Assembly: GCF_001456935.1 (NCBI RefSeq)
Contig: NZ_KQ758482.1
Location: forward strand, 1,490,030-1,554,029
Reading direction: 5' to 3'
DNA length: 64,000 bases
Source: [Bacillus] enclensis
Lineage (GTDB): Bacteria > Bacillota > Bacilli > Bacillales > Bacillaceae_B
Shown here: one piece after another, positions 25,534-33,616 of the stretch
Layout: the number at the start of each line of letters is the position of its first letter
How positions within the stretch are numbered: the first letter of the stretch is position 1
Position numbers and translations under genes: made by a program
Notes under the pieces: model-generated
Database searches by the model: none
Seen by the model: only the letters and a program-made list of their open reading frames with translations
What the model was told of the DNA's origin: nothing

Positions 25534-26314
25534 ACAGAAGCATACAGAATACATTCATTCACTGAAAAAGGAACAGCGCCGGGTCTGGTTCTATCAGGCC
25601 TTGATTTTCCTAGTGTTCTTCACCTCATGGGAAGCAGCAAGCCGCAACAGCTGGGTGGATCCGCTGATTTTCAGTTCACCTTCAAAAATCTGGGCCTTAT
25701 TTCTTGATAAAGTCGCAGACGGCAGCCTTCTTGCCAACTTATCGGTGACCCTGGGTGAAACCATCCTGGGATTCATTCTCGGAACACTTCTAGGTACACT
25801 TCTGGCAGCGCTCCTTTGGTGGTCACCGTTCCTGTCCAGGGTGCTGGATCCCTATCTTGTCATCCTGAATGCGATGCCGAAAGTGGCCCTAGGCCCCATC
25901 CTGATCGTCGGCCTCGGTCCCGGCTTCACGTCGATCATCGCGATGGGGACGGTCATCTCCGTCATCATCACGACCATCGTCGTCTACACCTCTTTCAAAG
26001 AGGTGGACCCGAATTACTTGAAAGTCATGAAGACATTCGGGGCGGGAAGGGGTCAGATGTTCAAAGAAGTGATCCTGCCCGCTTCCTTCCCGACAATCAT
26101 TTCCACATTGAAAGTGAACGTCGGTTTATCCTGGGTAGGGGTCATCGTAGGTGAATTCCTTGTGTCTGCAAAAGGGCTCGGATACATGATCATCTATGGA
26201 TTCCAGGTATTCAATTTTTCCCTTGTCCTGCTTTCACTGCTTGTAATCGCCGTATTTGCCACAATCATGTATAAGATTGTGGAGCAATTAGAAAAGAAGT
26301 GGATCAAGTCATAA
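25514..26314 (+). CDS. ytlD: ABC transporter permease YtlD
   Basis: A 266-residue permease with six hydrophobic segments. The EAA loop, which contacts the ATPase, is visible as [26 protein letters not shown] sequence near residue 180. The TTG at 25514 is preferred because AAGGAG lies ten bases upstream; this start overlaps ytlC by 20 bp and implies coupling, while the more upstream ATG at 25463 has no ribosome site. The 3' end overlaps ytkD, which runs in the opposite direction. Confidence 0.88.
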   Translation: MNQETLKQKHTEYIHSLKKEQRRVWFYQALIFLVFFTSWEAASRNSWVDPLIFSSPSKIWALFLDKVADGSLLANLSVTLGETILGFILGTLLGTLLAALLWWSPFLSRVLDPYLVILNAMPKVALGPILIVGLGPGFTSIIAMGTVISVIITTIVVYTSFKEVDPNYLKVMKTFGAGRGQMFKEVILPASFPTIISTLKVNVGLSWVGVIVGEFLVSAKGLGYMIIYGFQVFNFSLVLLSLLVIAVFATIMYKIVEQLEKKWIKS

Positions 26315-26768
26315 TGTTCAAATGTTTCAAAGCCAATTCCACCACTTTGTCTTTCATGATGAAACTGAACTCGGGGTGTGTCTGCATATCAGTCAGCTCA
26401 CCCTCCCACAATTTACAGCCGTATGTTTCGAGATAATCGTCTTTCATGATGACATCCCTGGCTTCTGCATAGAAAATCGTTTTTACGAATGGGGATTGAT
26501 CATATACTTTATATTCCCCGACAAAGACAGGTTCCTCGATCACACCCCCGGTTTCTTCAAACGTTTCGCGGACGGCCGCATCTTCAAGCGTTTCACCTTT
26601 TTCGCGCTTGCCGCCGGGAAACTCAAGGCCCCGCTTCTTATGCTGGGTCAAAAGCCACTTTTCCTTGTAACGGCATATGATTAGAACGTGGTGTGACTCC
26701 ATATTAAAAAAATTTTTCTGAAATGCAAGTTCCACTTTTAAACCATTGGCGTCGATAAATTGTTCCAT
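26304..26768 (-). CDS. ytkD: Nudix hydrolase YtkD
   Basis: A 154-residue NTP pyrophosphatase. The Nudix box is complete: G-x5-E-x7-REx2EE-x-G in [20 protein letters not shown] near residue 50. B. subtilis YtkD hydrolyses 8-oxo-dGTP and has RNA pyrophosphohydrolase-type activity, limiting oxidised nucleotides. It converges with ytlD and overlaps it by 11 bp, the same layout as in B. subtilis. Confidence 0.9.
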   Translation of the reverse strand: MEQFIDANGLKVELAFQKNFFNMESHHVLIICRYKEKWLLTQHKKRGLEFPGGKREKGETLEDAAVRETFEETGGVIEEPVFVGEYKVYDQSPFVKTIFYAEARDVIMKDDYLETYGCKLWEGELTDMQTHPEFSFIMKDKVVELALKHLNIMT

Positions 26769-26797
26769 TTGTCATCACCCCTTTAATAATCTAATCA

Positions 26798-26850
26798 TAA
26801 ATAAAAAGCATTGGTCCACAAGTTTTGCTTGGGAACCAATACTTTTTAGC
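26798..26850 (-). terminator. Terminator downstream of the 107-residue gene
   Basis: Arms AAAAGCATTGGT and ACCAATACTTTT with an inner CAAG/CTTG pair, located between two minus-strand genes. It separates ytkD from the gene upstream. Confidence 0.75.
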
Positions 26851-26853
26851 TCT

Positions 26854-27177
26854 TCACGGGGCTGGATGATCCAGGATCCCCATGCTTTCAATATGTTTCT
26901 TCGCCTCTTCATCACCCAGCTCATGGATCATGCCATACACCCTGTGAAGGTTTTCATCATAGGCATCATTCTCACGATCAAAGTGATATTGTACATACGG
27001 TACATGAGAACGGTAAAAATTCTGCCAGTCGGTCGAATAATTCGAATCAAAGATCTCCCTGAGCTTTGTGATTTCTTCATCAGTAGCCGAAATTTTAAAG
27101 TGCCAGGGTGAATCCGTCGAGCTCCTGGATATTTCACCGCTCGCTACCTCAATATAGTAATCATGACGTTCGTCCAA
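26854..27177 (-). CDS. Conserved small soluble protein, unknown function
   Basis: A 107-residue protein from a TTG start, beginning MDERHDYYIEVASGEIS. It is acidic and rich in aromatic residues and histidines (HVPYVQYHFDRENDAYDENL near residue 55), with no membrane segment. I do not recognise a characterised family. Own terminator and position between ytkD and a small-protein gene suggest a single-gene unit. Confidence 0.6.
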   Translation of the reverse strand: MDERHDYYIEVASGEISRSSTDSPWHFKISATDEEITKLREIFDSNYSTDWQNFYRSHVPYVQYHFDRENDAYDENLHRVYGMIHELGDEEAKKHIESMGILDHPAP

Positions 27178-27278
27178 ACTTCACAACCCCTTCGTATTTG
27201 TTACCCTTCTTTTTCCTCAATTCCTCACTTTCTATACACAGTGGGAGAAGGTGTAAGTGAAGAGCTGCTCATCATCCG

Positions 27279-27313
27279 CCCGCAGAAAGCGTTTCTTGTA
27301 CGGAATCGGACAG
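27279..27313 (+). repeat. Decayed remnant of the dispersed repeat
   Basis: About 30 bp (CCCGCAGAAAGCG then CTTGTACGGAAT) resemble the 3' end of the repeat core (CCCGCGGAAAGCG then CTTGCACGGAAAT). The rest of the element is missing. The remainder of the gap 27178-27506 holds only the probable promoter of the next gene. Confidence 0.55.
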
Positions 27314-27506
27314 GCATGTTCTAACAGATCACTAAAAATTTCCCTCCATCATGAATATTGTCAGTATTCTTTAGTATAGTATCAATAAGAATGTTTAGAT
27401 TTCAGGGCCGGGATGCTTACAGGCAGGAAATTCGGGTAAATACAAAATAAATTGTAGTGTATTCAATCCTACTTCTGTTAAAATTAATGAAAGGGAGGTG
27501 AAGTGC

Positions 27507-27752
27507 ATGAAGTTGATTGAAGAAATCTATGAAATGTACCGTGGCAGAATCAAAGGTACAGATGAAGACTTGGACCTCATTGCCCTTACGATCTTAGAAG
27601 ATACATCCAGGAATGAAATCATCGAATTGATTCAGGAAATGGAAACAGAAGAATTGGAATATTTCCTTCGACTATACATATTTGAGACGTTAAAAGAAAA
27701 ATGGTCTAAAAGTGAAGAGCGTGTCAGACTGGAACGGAAAAGCCTTCACTGA
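27507..27752 (+). CDS. Small helical protein (DUF6154-like)
   Basis: An 81-residue acidic, helix-rich protein beginning MKLIEEIYEMYRGRIKGTDE. ATG at 27507 follows AAGGGAGGTG at ideal spacing; the in-frame GTG at 27498 lies inside that ribosome site. It resembles the DUF6154 group of Bacillus proteins, whose function is unknown. A shared bidirectional terminator follows. Confidence 0.7.
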   Translation: MKLIEEIYEMYRGRIKGTDEDLDLIALTILEDTSRNEIIELIQEMETEELEYFLRLYIFETLKEKWSKSEERVRLERKSLH

Positions 27753-27779
27753 TTTCCTCAGGGGAAAACATACAGTAAG

Positions 27780-27816
27780 AAAAAAGCCTTGAACAGCAGC
27801 TGTTCAAGGCTTTTTT
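27780..27816. terminator. Bidirectional terminator between convergent small genes
   Basis: Arms AAAAAGCCTTGAACAGC and its complement with almost no loop, flanked by A and T runs. Confidence 0.88.
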
Positions 27817-27818
27817 CT

Positions 27819-28001
27819 TTATCCCTTCAAATCGATGGAAATCCCTTTGCTCGGATGCGGAGCAGCGTTAGCCTCCTTCATGTCCTGAAGCATGACAGTT
27901 ACATGCGCAGCCTGTGTGGACATCTGGCTCTTCAAGAGATTCATGCTCAGCGTCCTCTGCAGCTCTGCAACCTGCTTCCCCATCAGGGCGGATACGTTCA
28001 T
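27819..28001 (-). CDS. YjfB family small protein
   Basis: A 60-residue protein starting at the ATG at 28001, preceded by GGGAGGGG. It begins MNVSALMGKQVAELQRTL and ends APHPSKGISIDLKG; the terminal PH-x-G-x2-ID-L pattern is that of YjfB proteins, sometimes labelled putative motility proteins. Function is unproven. A frame starting earlier (28037) lacks a ribosome site. Confidence 0.75.
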   Translation of the reverse strand: MNVSALMGKQVAELQRTLSMNLLKSQMSTQAAHVTVMLQDMKEANAAPHPSKGISIDLKG

Positions 28002-28181
28002 CGCATTCCCCTCCCCTCTCCTTGTTTCATCCATCATACCAATAACAACCAGTCAGAAACAGAATAACTTTCCGCCTAGTAGAGGACCTTTATACTATAT
28101 CATTCTTTCACGAAGTTGTACGAATTGGTGAATGACAATTATTTTTTCTATGATAAAATAAGGAAAAAGGGGGGCTGAACT

Positions 28182-28367
28182 GTGTCATTAACGCTTGTCA
28201 TGATCATTGCCGTCGCTATATGCATTCTAGTGATCTTTGTCAGTGCCCTGACGACATCCAAAGCATATACGACCGTTAAACATACCGTTGATCCGCTGGA
28301 TAACAATCCGCACCTTAAGCATATGGAAGATACTGAGGAAGAATCCGAAGAAAAAACCACGAAATGA
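28182..28367 (+). CDS. ytzI: YtzI family small membrane protein
   Basis: A 61-residue protein with one N-terminal membrane span (LTLVMIIAVAICILVIFVSA) followed by an acidic, charged tail ending EEESEEKTTK. The block AYTTVKHTVDPL near residue 28 matches YtzI. Function unknown. It sits before luxS, as in B. subtilis, but convergent with it. Confidence 0.78.
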   Translation: MSLTLVMIIAVAICILVIFVSALTTSKAYTTVKHTVDPLDNNPHLKHMEDTEEESEEKTTK

Positions 28368-28379
28368 ATAGTTGATTGA

Positions 28380-28406
28380 TAACCGGGGAATTTGTTCCCG
28401 GTTTTT
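28380..28406 (+). terminator. Terminator of ytzI
   Basis: Arms AACCGGGGAA and TTCCCGGTT with a 4-base loop and T-rich tail. Confidence 0.8.
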
Positions 28407-28440
28407 GTTTGTTTTGGGCTAAAAAGACGCATACAAAGAT

Positions 28441-28470
28441 CCACCGGCAAAAAGTCATGCCGGTGGATTT
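28441..28470 (-). terminator. Terminator of luxS
   Basis: Arms CCACCGGCA and TGCCGGTGG with an 8-base loop, 15 bp after the luxS stop on the minus strand. Confidence 0.75.
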
Positions 28471-28484
28471 CTTTCGTTAATGAA

Positions 28485-28958
28485 TTAAGCAAATACCTGC
28501 TTCAACTCTTCTTTACTGTGACCAAGCCAGTATTTCATCAATCTTTTTGCTCCCTCAAGGTCGTGAAGCTTTGCCTGTCCGCACTGCTTCTCATTTGCAG
28601 CAGGGATCTCCTCTATTTCAACCGCTTCCTTCATCGTCGCTTCCAATAAGTCGATGATTTCCTCTACTTCAGGTTCACCGCTGACGACGAGGTAGTACCC
28701 TGTCTGGCACCCCATCGGAGATATATCAATGATATCAAAATGAGCATACGGCTCGGCATATTTACGGATGGTAAACGCAAGCAGGTGCTCCAGTGTGTGA
28801 ATGGAGTCAGGCTTCATTGCCTGTTTGTTCGGCTGGCTGAAACGGATATCAAATTTATTGACAAGGCCGTCGCTTCCCACCTTATGCACTCCACAGTGTC
28901 TGACATACGGTGCCTTGACCGCATTATGATCTAATTCAAAGCTTTCTACTGATGGCAT
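28485..28958 (-). CDS. luxS: S-ribosylhomocysteine lyase LuxS
   Basis: A 157-residue metalloenzyme that cleaves S-ribosylhomocysteine to homocysteine and the AI-2 precursor DPD, recycling SAM by-products. Metal ligands are visible in HTLEHLLAF near residue 54 and CGQAKLHD near 126; the catalytic Cys is in GCQTGYYL near 83. Length is typical. It links metabolically to metK upstream in the window. Confidence 0.97.
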   Translation of the reverse strand: MPSVESFELDHNAVKAPYVRHCGVHKVGSDGLVNKFDIRFSQPNKQAMKPDSIHTLEHLLAFTIRKYAEPYAHFDIIDISPMGCQTGYYLVVSGEPEVEEIIDLLEATMKEAVEIEEIPAANEKQCGQAKLHDLEGAKRLMKYWLGHSKEELKQVFA

Positions 28959-29185
28959 TCATTATCACTCCCATTCATTTCTATCTATAGTATAACGTAA
29001 ATTCAGAGTAATTTCATCAACTTAATCCGAATTGGGTGATGATCATGTCCTGATGCTTCTTTACACTCTTCGCCATTCCTGGCTTCGAACCCTCTTTACA
29101 TTTTTATTTCATTCAAAAACAGGCTGCTTTCATCTTAGAAGCTTTTTTTGATATAGTAGAAGAAAACGCACTGGGAGATTATGAA

Positions 29186-29434
29186 ATGAAACGTGCAATC
29201 CTTTTACTGTTCCGATTTTACCAAGTGGTGATTTCTCCAATAAAACCTCCGACGTGCCGCTTCTATCCGACTTGCTCTCATTACGGAATACAGGCTGTGA
29301 GCAGATTTGGCGCCCTGCGCGGAGGCTACCTGACAATAAAACGAATTCTTAAATGCCATCCATTCCATCCCGGTGGAATCGATCACGTCCCGGAGGAATG
29401 GGCGGAGAGGAATAAGAAGCAGAACCAGGACTAG
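29186..29434 (+). CDS. yidD: Membrane protein insertion efficiency factor YidD
   Basis: An 82-residue protein with the conserved cysteine-rich stretch [16 protein letters not shown] near residue 22 and [15 protein letters not shown] near 52. YidD assists YidC-dependent membrane protein insertion. It corresponds to B. subtilis YtjA. It stands alone between luxS and the zinc-binding protein. Confidence 0.92.
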   Translation: MKRAILLLFRFYQVVISPIKPPTCRFYPTCSHYGIQAVSRFGALRGGYLTIKRILKCHPFHPGGIDHVPEEWAERNKKQNQD

Positions 29435-29530
29435 CTCTGTAATCAGAGGTAGTCTTTTTCATTGCCCCTTTATTGGAAAAGATAAAAGTCTTGATTATTA
29501 CTTCAGATGGTAGTAAAATAACGTTTGTGC

Positions 29531-29553
29531 TAAATCGTAATCATTACAATTTA
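29531..29553 (+). promoter_or_regulatory. Zur operator upstream of the zinc-binding lipoprotein gene
   Basis: The dyad TAAATCGTAA-TCA-TTACAATTTA matches the Bacillus Zur box (AAATCGTAAT-N-ATTACGATTT) with one mismatch. It lies about 40 bp upstream of the ribosome site, so the gene should be repressed when zinc is plentiful. Confidence 0.85.
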
Positions 29554-29589
29554 CAAAAAATAAAAATAAAGAAAAAAGGAGGCTGCCTC

Positions 29590-30546
29590 TTGAACTATAT
29601 TCGTAAAAGTTTGTTATTATTAATCGTTTTACTCCTGTCTGCCTGCGGAGCTTCTCCTGAAGAGAAGGGATCGAAGGACGGGAAGCTCGACGTATATACA
29701 ACGGTTTACCCGCTTGAATACTTCACAAAGGAAATCGGCGGTAAGCATGTAGAGGTTCACAGCATTTACCCGCCCGGCTCTGATGAGCATACATTCGAAC
29801 CATCCCAAAAAGATATGATCGATATGGCGGAAGGCGATGTTTTCTTCTATGTCGGGATGGGTCTCGAAGGATTTGTTGAAAAGGCGAAATCAATATTAGA
29901 GAACGAAGATGTGAAGGTCGTCCCGGCCAGTAAAGGTATCAATTTGGAAGACGCAGAGCATTCGGAAGATGACGATGCTCACGGTGAAGAAACCCATTCA
30001 GATGAAGGACATGGGCATGATCATGGTGCCGATCCGCACATTTGGCTGAACCCGGAATACTCCAAGCAAATGGCCAAAGTCATTGCAGATACACTCTCGA
30101 AAGAAATGCCTGAACACAAGGAAGAGTTCCAGTCGAACCTAAAAGAATTGAACGGACAGCTGGACGCTTTGGATAAAGAGTTCAAGCAGATGGCAGAAGC
30201 AGCTCCGAAGAAAACATTTTATGTTTCCCACGCAGCTTACAGCTACTGGGAAGACCGTTACGGACTGCACCAGGAAGCCATCGCAGGATTGAATACATCT
30301 GATGAGCCTTCACAGCAGGAATTGAAGAAAATCATCGAAAAAGGCAAAGAAGATAATGTTGACTATGTTTTATTTGAACAGAATGTTTCTTCCCGTTTAA
30401 CTGAGGTTGTTCAAAAGGAACTGGGGGCAGAGGCCCTTACACTCCATAACGTTTCTGTTCTGACGGAAAAAGATATCGATAACAGAGAAGATTATTTTTC
30501 ACTGATGAGAAAGAACATAAAGACGTTGGAAAAAGCATTAAAATAA
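29590..30546 (+). CDS. znuA: Zinc ABC transporter substrate-binding lipoprotein
   Basis: A 318-residue lipoprotein starting at a TTG preceded by AAGGAGG; signal MNYIRKSLLLLIVLLL with lipobox LSAC. The cluster A-I metal-binding fold shows metal ligands at GSDEHTFEPS near residue 61 and DPHIWLNPEYS near 150, plus a His/Asp-rich loop (EDDDAHGEETHSDEGHGHD) near 125 typical of zinc-binding members. No permease or ATPase genes are adjacent, so it either uses a znuBC system elsewhere or acts as an extra binding protein. Zinc is supported by the Zur box. Confidence 0.88.
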   Translation: MNYIRKSLLLLIVLLLSACGASPEEKGSKDGKLDVYTTVYPLEYFTKEIGGKHVEVHSIYPPGSDEHTFEPSQKDMIDMAEGDVFFYVGMGLEGFVEKAKSILENEDVKVVPASKGINLEDAEHSEDDDAHGEETHSDEGHGHDHGADPHIWLNPEYSKQMAKVIADTLSKEMPEHKEEFQSNLKELNGQLDALDKEFKQMAEAAPKKTFYVSHAAYSYWEDRYGLHQEAIAGLNTSDEPSQQELKKIIEKGKEDNVDYVLFEQNVSSRLTEVVQKELGAEALTLHNVSVLTEKDIDNREDYFSLMRKNIKTLEKALK

Positions 30547-30555
30547 TAGATTGAA

Positions 30556-30590
30556 GACACCGCTCTTATTAATGGGCGGTGTTTTTTTAG
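30556..30590 (+). terminator. Terminator after the zinc-binding protein gene
   Basis: Arms ACACCGCTC and GGGCGGTGT with a loop of about 7 bases, followed by TTTTTTT. Confidence 0.85.
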
Positions 30591-30603
30591 TTTTAAGACT
30601 GGT

Positions 30604-30670
30604 GCCTGGCTCAAATCACATCGTTTGAGCCTGGCTCAAATCACACCGTTTGGGCCTGGCTCTAATCACA
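30604..30670. repeat. Three-unit array of GCCTGGCTC at 25-bp spacing
   Basis: GCCTGGCTC starts at 30604, 30629 and 30654, exactly 25 bp apart. Here the intervening AAATCACATCGTTTGA is nearly the same in each unit, so this is a true tandem repeat. The core is the same palindrome family as the array at 6928. It lies between the zinc-binding protein and the oxidase operon. Confidence 0.85.
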
Positions 30671-30746
30671 TCGTTTTGCCATGCATATTATTTTCCATTA
30701 AGTGGACAATAAGGAAAGCTAATGACATGGTAAGGGAGAATTGGAA

Positions 30747-32099
30747 ATGGATGAATTGGTACTTGCACGATCTTTATTCGGCACAACGATGGCTTTTCAC
30801 ATCATCTTTGCAACGCTCGGTGTCGGCATTCCGCTGATGATCCTTGTAGCGGAAATTATGTATCAACGCACAAATGATCTGGATTATTCTGTGATGGCCA
30901 AACGCTGGACGAAAGCATTCGCCGTCCTACTCGGTGTCGGGATCCCGACCGGGACGATTGCAGGTGTGCAGCTTTCACTTCTCTGGCCCGGTTTCATGGA
31001 GGTCATCGGGCGGGTAATGGCGCTGCCCTTTCAAATCGAGATTTATGCCTTCTTTATTGAAGCTCTCTTTATGTCCATTTATGTTTATGCAGCGAACCGG
31101 ATTGCCCCGTGGATGAGAATCGTCAGTTTGATCCTTGTCGCAATCGGCGGTCTGGCTTCGGCCGTATTGATCACAAATGTTCATGCATTTGAAGGGACCC
31201 CGGCAGGATTTAATATTGTGAATGGGGAAATCACGGATGTCGATCCGTGGAAAGCCTTTTTCAATCCGAGCTTTTTTGTAACGGCCGGACACGTCGCTCT
31301 TTCAGCCTACGTTGTCGGATCGTTCACCATTGCCTCAGTCGCTGCATTTAAAATGCTCCGCACCCCATTCGATTCGAGAGTATATAAGTTTCATGGAAAA
31401 GCACTGATGATCTGTTTATTCGTAGGTGGGGTTTTTGCGTTCTTGACCGCGATAAACGGACATGAATCTGCTCAGAAGCTGCATGAATATCAACCTGAAA
31501 AACTTGCTGCAGCAGAAGGTCTTTTCGAAACCCAGACGCATGCGCCGCTTGCCATCGGAGGCTTTACCAACCGCGCGGAACAGGAAGTCAAATGGGGTAT
31601 TGAAGTTCCGTGGGCACTGAGTTTTCTGGCGGGCAACAGCTTCGATACAGAAGTGATCGGCTTGAATGATTTCCCTGAGGAATACTGGCCGCCTCTGTTT
31701 GTACATACCCTGTTTAACGCCATGGTTGGAATCGGCTCGTTATTGATCCTTCTTGCACTCGTTGCTTATGTGTGGAAGAAGCTGCTGAAAAAAGAACATT
31801 ATCCAAAATGGCTCATGTGGTTGTTTGTCGCAGGTGGGCCCCTTTCCATCCTGGCAATCGAATTCGGCTGGATATTCGCCTGCACCGGACGCCAGCCGTG
31901 GACCATATATAGAATCCTGAGTACAGAGGATTCGGTGACGGCGACGGGTAATATAGCCGTTCTGTTCATTTTGTTTGTCACGGTTTATACGATTTTAGCG
32001 GTTGCCGTAGTCCTTGTCCTGCTCTACTACTTCAAACGTAATCCGCCGCAAAAGGATATCGACAAAGCAGAAAGCAAAGAAATTCCGCTCTCAACTTAA
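30747..32099 (+). CDS. ythA: Cytochrome bd-type quinol oxidase subunit I (YthA)
   Basis: A 450-residue membrane subunit with about nine hydrophobic helices. The haem-ligand His is in LFGTTMAFHIIFATLG near residue 18, and the conserved GRQPWTIYR lies near 390. The quinol-binding loop is short, as in cyanide-insensitive-type (YthA/CioA) enzymes. The ATG at 30747 is chosen because GGGAG lies eight bases upstream; the TTG at 30741 is too close. It oxidises menaquinol and reduces oxygen with YthB. Menaquinone genes lie directly downstream. Confidence 0.92.
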   Translation: MDELVLARSLFGTTMAFHIIFATLGVGIPLMILVAEIMYQRTNDLDYSVMAKRWTKAFAVLLGVGIPTGTIAGVQLSLLWPGFMEVIGRVMALPFQIEIYAFFIEALFMSIYVYAANRIAPWMRIVSLILVAIGGLASAVLITNVHAFEGTPAGFNIVNGEITDVDPWKAFFNPSFFVTAGHVALSAYVVGSFTIASVAAFKMLRTPFDSRVYKFHGKALMICLFVGGVFAFLTAINGHESAQKLHEYQPEKLAAAEGLFETQTHAPLAIGGFTNRAEQEVKWGIEVPWALSFLAGNSFDTEVIGLNDFPEEYWPPLFVHTLFNAMVGIGSLLILLALVAYVWKKLLKKEHYPKWLMWLFVAGGPLSILAIEFGWIFACTGRQPWTIYRILSTEDSVTATGNIAVLFILFVTVYTILAVAVVLVLLYYFKRNPPQKDIDKAESKEIPLST

Positions 32100-32117
32100 A
32101 CGAAAGGAGGTATCATC

Positions 32118-33146
32118 ATGACTCAGGTGCTAATCGCAATTACAATCCTCTGGGGCTTCGTTTTCATCTATGCCGTCATGGCAACGATGGATTTCGGGGC
32201 GGGATTCTGGTCGATGCTTTATATCAATCATGACAAGACGAAAGCAACCAATATTGCGAATCGTTATCTGTCCCCGACATGGGAAGTGACGAATACATTC
32301 ATTGTCGCGCTGGTCGTGGCGGTCTACAGCCTGTTTCCGGGAGCGGCCTATTCCCTCGGGACCGTTCTTCTGGTCCCTGGAAGTTTAATTCTCCTCCTGC
32401 TTGCGATCCGCAGTGCGTTTCTCGTCTTTTCACATGTGGCCGATGATTACCGGAAACCGCTGACTTACATTACCGGCATCACCGGTCTTTTGATACCCGG
32501 TCTACTCATCAGCGTGCTGCCGATATCACATGGTCCATATATCGATTTTGAAGACGGGCAGACCCTTCAGCTGGGGAAGCTGTTTACAAGTCCGCATGAA
32601 TATGCGTTCTTTGGGTTTGCCGTAGCAAGCACGTTGTTCCTTTCTTCCCTCCTATTGGCGGACTACTCGAAAGCGTCAAAAGAATACGAGGCTTATAAAG
32701 TGTACAGGCGTGATGCGATGATCATCGGCCCCATTTCCGTGGTGATGGCTTTTCTGATTATGTTTACGATGAAAAATGAAGCCAGTTGGATTTATGATCG
32801 CATGATGGAGGACTTGACGATCCTTCTCATCTCCCTGCTCGGATTTTTGGTCGCTGGTGCTGCGCTGTTTCTGCCAACGAATAAAGAGGGAATGAAAGGG
32901 ATGCCGCGTGTGGCCGTGGTTGCCGTCACGTTTCAATATGTATTGGCGAGTTATGTTTACGGTAATGCCCATCTGCCTTATATCATTTATCCTGAAGTGA
33001 CGATTCAGTCCGGTTTTACCGACCCGAATTCGTTCAGGGCTGTTTTCATTACGTATATCGTCGGGTTTATCATTCTATTTCCAGGGTTCGTTTATTTCTG
33101 GAGCCTGTTCATGAATGACAAACGGTATTTGCGGCAAAAGAGTTGA
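32118..33146 (+). CDS. ythB: Cytochrome bd-type quinol oxidase subunit II (YthB)
   Basis: A 342-residue membrane subunit with about eight hydrophobic helices; family block ATMDFGAGFWSML near residue 22 and SPTWEVTNTFIV near 51. AAAGGAGG precedes the start, 18 bp after ythA, so both are cotranscribed. It completes the quinol oxidase. Followed by a strong terminator. Confidence 0.92.
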   Translation: MTQVLIAITILWGFVFIYAVMATMDFGAGFWSMLYINHDKTKATNIANRYLSPTWEVTNTFIVALVVAVYSLFPGAAYSLGTVLLVPGSLILLLLAIRSAFLVFSHVADDYRKPLTYITGITGLLIPGLLISVLPISHGPYIDFEDGQTLQLGKLFTSPHEYAFFGFAVASTLFLSSLLLADYSKASKEYEAYKVYRRDAMIIGPISVVMAFLIMFTMKNEASWIYDRMMEDLTILLISLLGFLVAGAALFLPTNKEGMKGMPRVAVVAVTFQYVLASYVYGNAHLPYIIYPEVTIQSGFTDPNSFRAVFITYIVGFIILFPGFVYFWSLFMNDKRYLRQKS

Positions 33147-33171
33147 AATGTGCTCCTAATTGGAGATTCAA

Positions 33172-33210
33172 CGAGAGCTCAGAGTTTAACTCTGGGCTTG
33201 TTTTTTTGAT
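33172..33210 (+). terminator. ythAB terminator
   Basis: GAGCTCAGAGTT and AACTCTGGGCTT pair closely, followed by a T-run of seven. Confidence 0.8.
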
Positions 33211-33258
33211 TTCCGTTGAATGGGAGTGACAACACCTGAACGCCAGGGGGATATTTTT

Positions 33259-33431
33259 GATAATAAGTGCGGAGTTTTGAAAATTATTCTGATTTTGCGA
33301 TAACATCATCCAGCAGTCAAAAATAGATTTTCAGCTTTCGATAATAAAAAGTTGATTTATGAAAATAAATCCTCAGTTATCGATAATAAAATCTTAATTT
33401 TCGATAATAAAACTGCCAGGGGGATACCGAA
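33259..33431. repeat. 20-21-bp phased array of a CGATAATAAAA motif
   Basis: GATAATAA or a variant starts at about 33259, 33279, 33299 (GATAAC), 33319 (degenerate), 33340, 33361 (GAAAATAA), 33382, 33403 and 33423 (GATACC). Spacing is 20 bp in the first part and 21 bp in the second. It fills most of the gene-free gap 33211-33616 between convergent ythB and menC. No frame across it has a start signal. Confidence 0.75.
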
Positions 33432-33616
33432 GTAATCATTAAAAAGATGTTTGACTGCCTTAAACACAGAAAATGACTTACTTTTCAGCAATAAAAAACT
33501 AAAATAATGCAAAAGTGCCAGGAAAATCAAAAAATACATCGATCCCACACAAAAAATCGCCTTTACAACTACAAAAAAGACATGAAATCTTCTTTGACCT
33601 CATGTCCAATGCAAAT

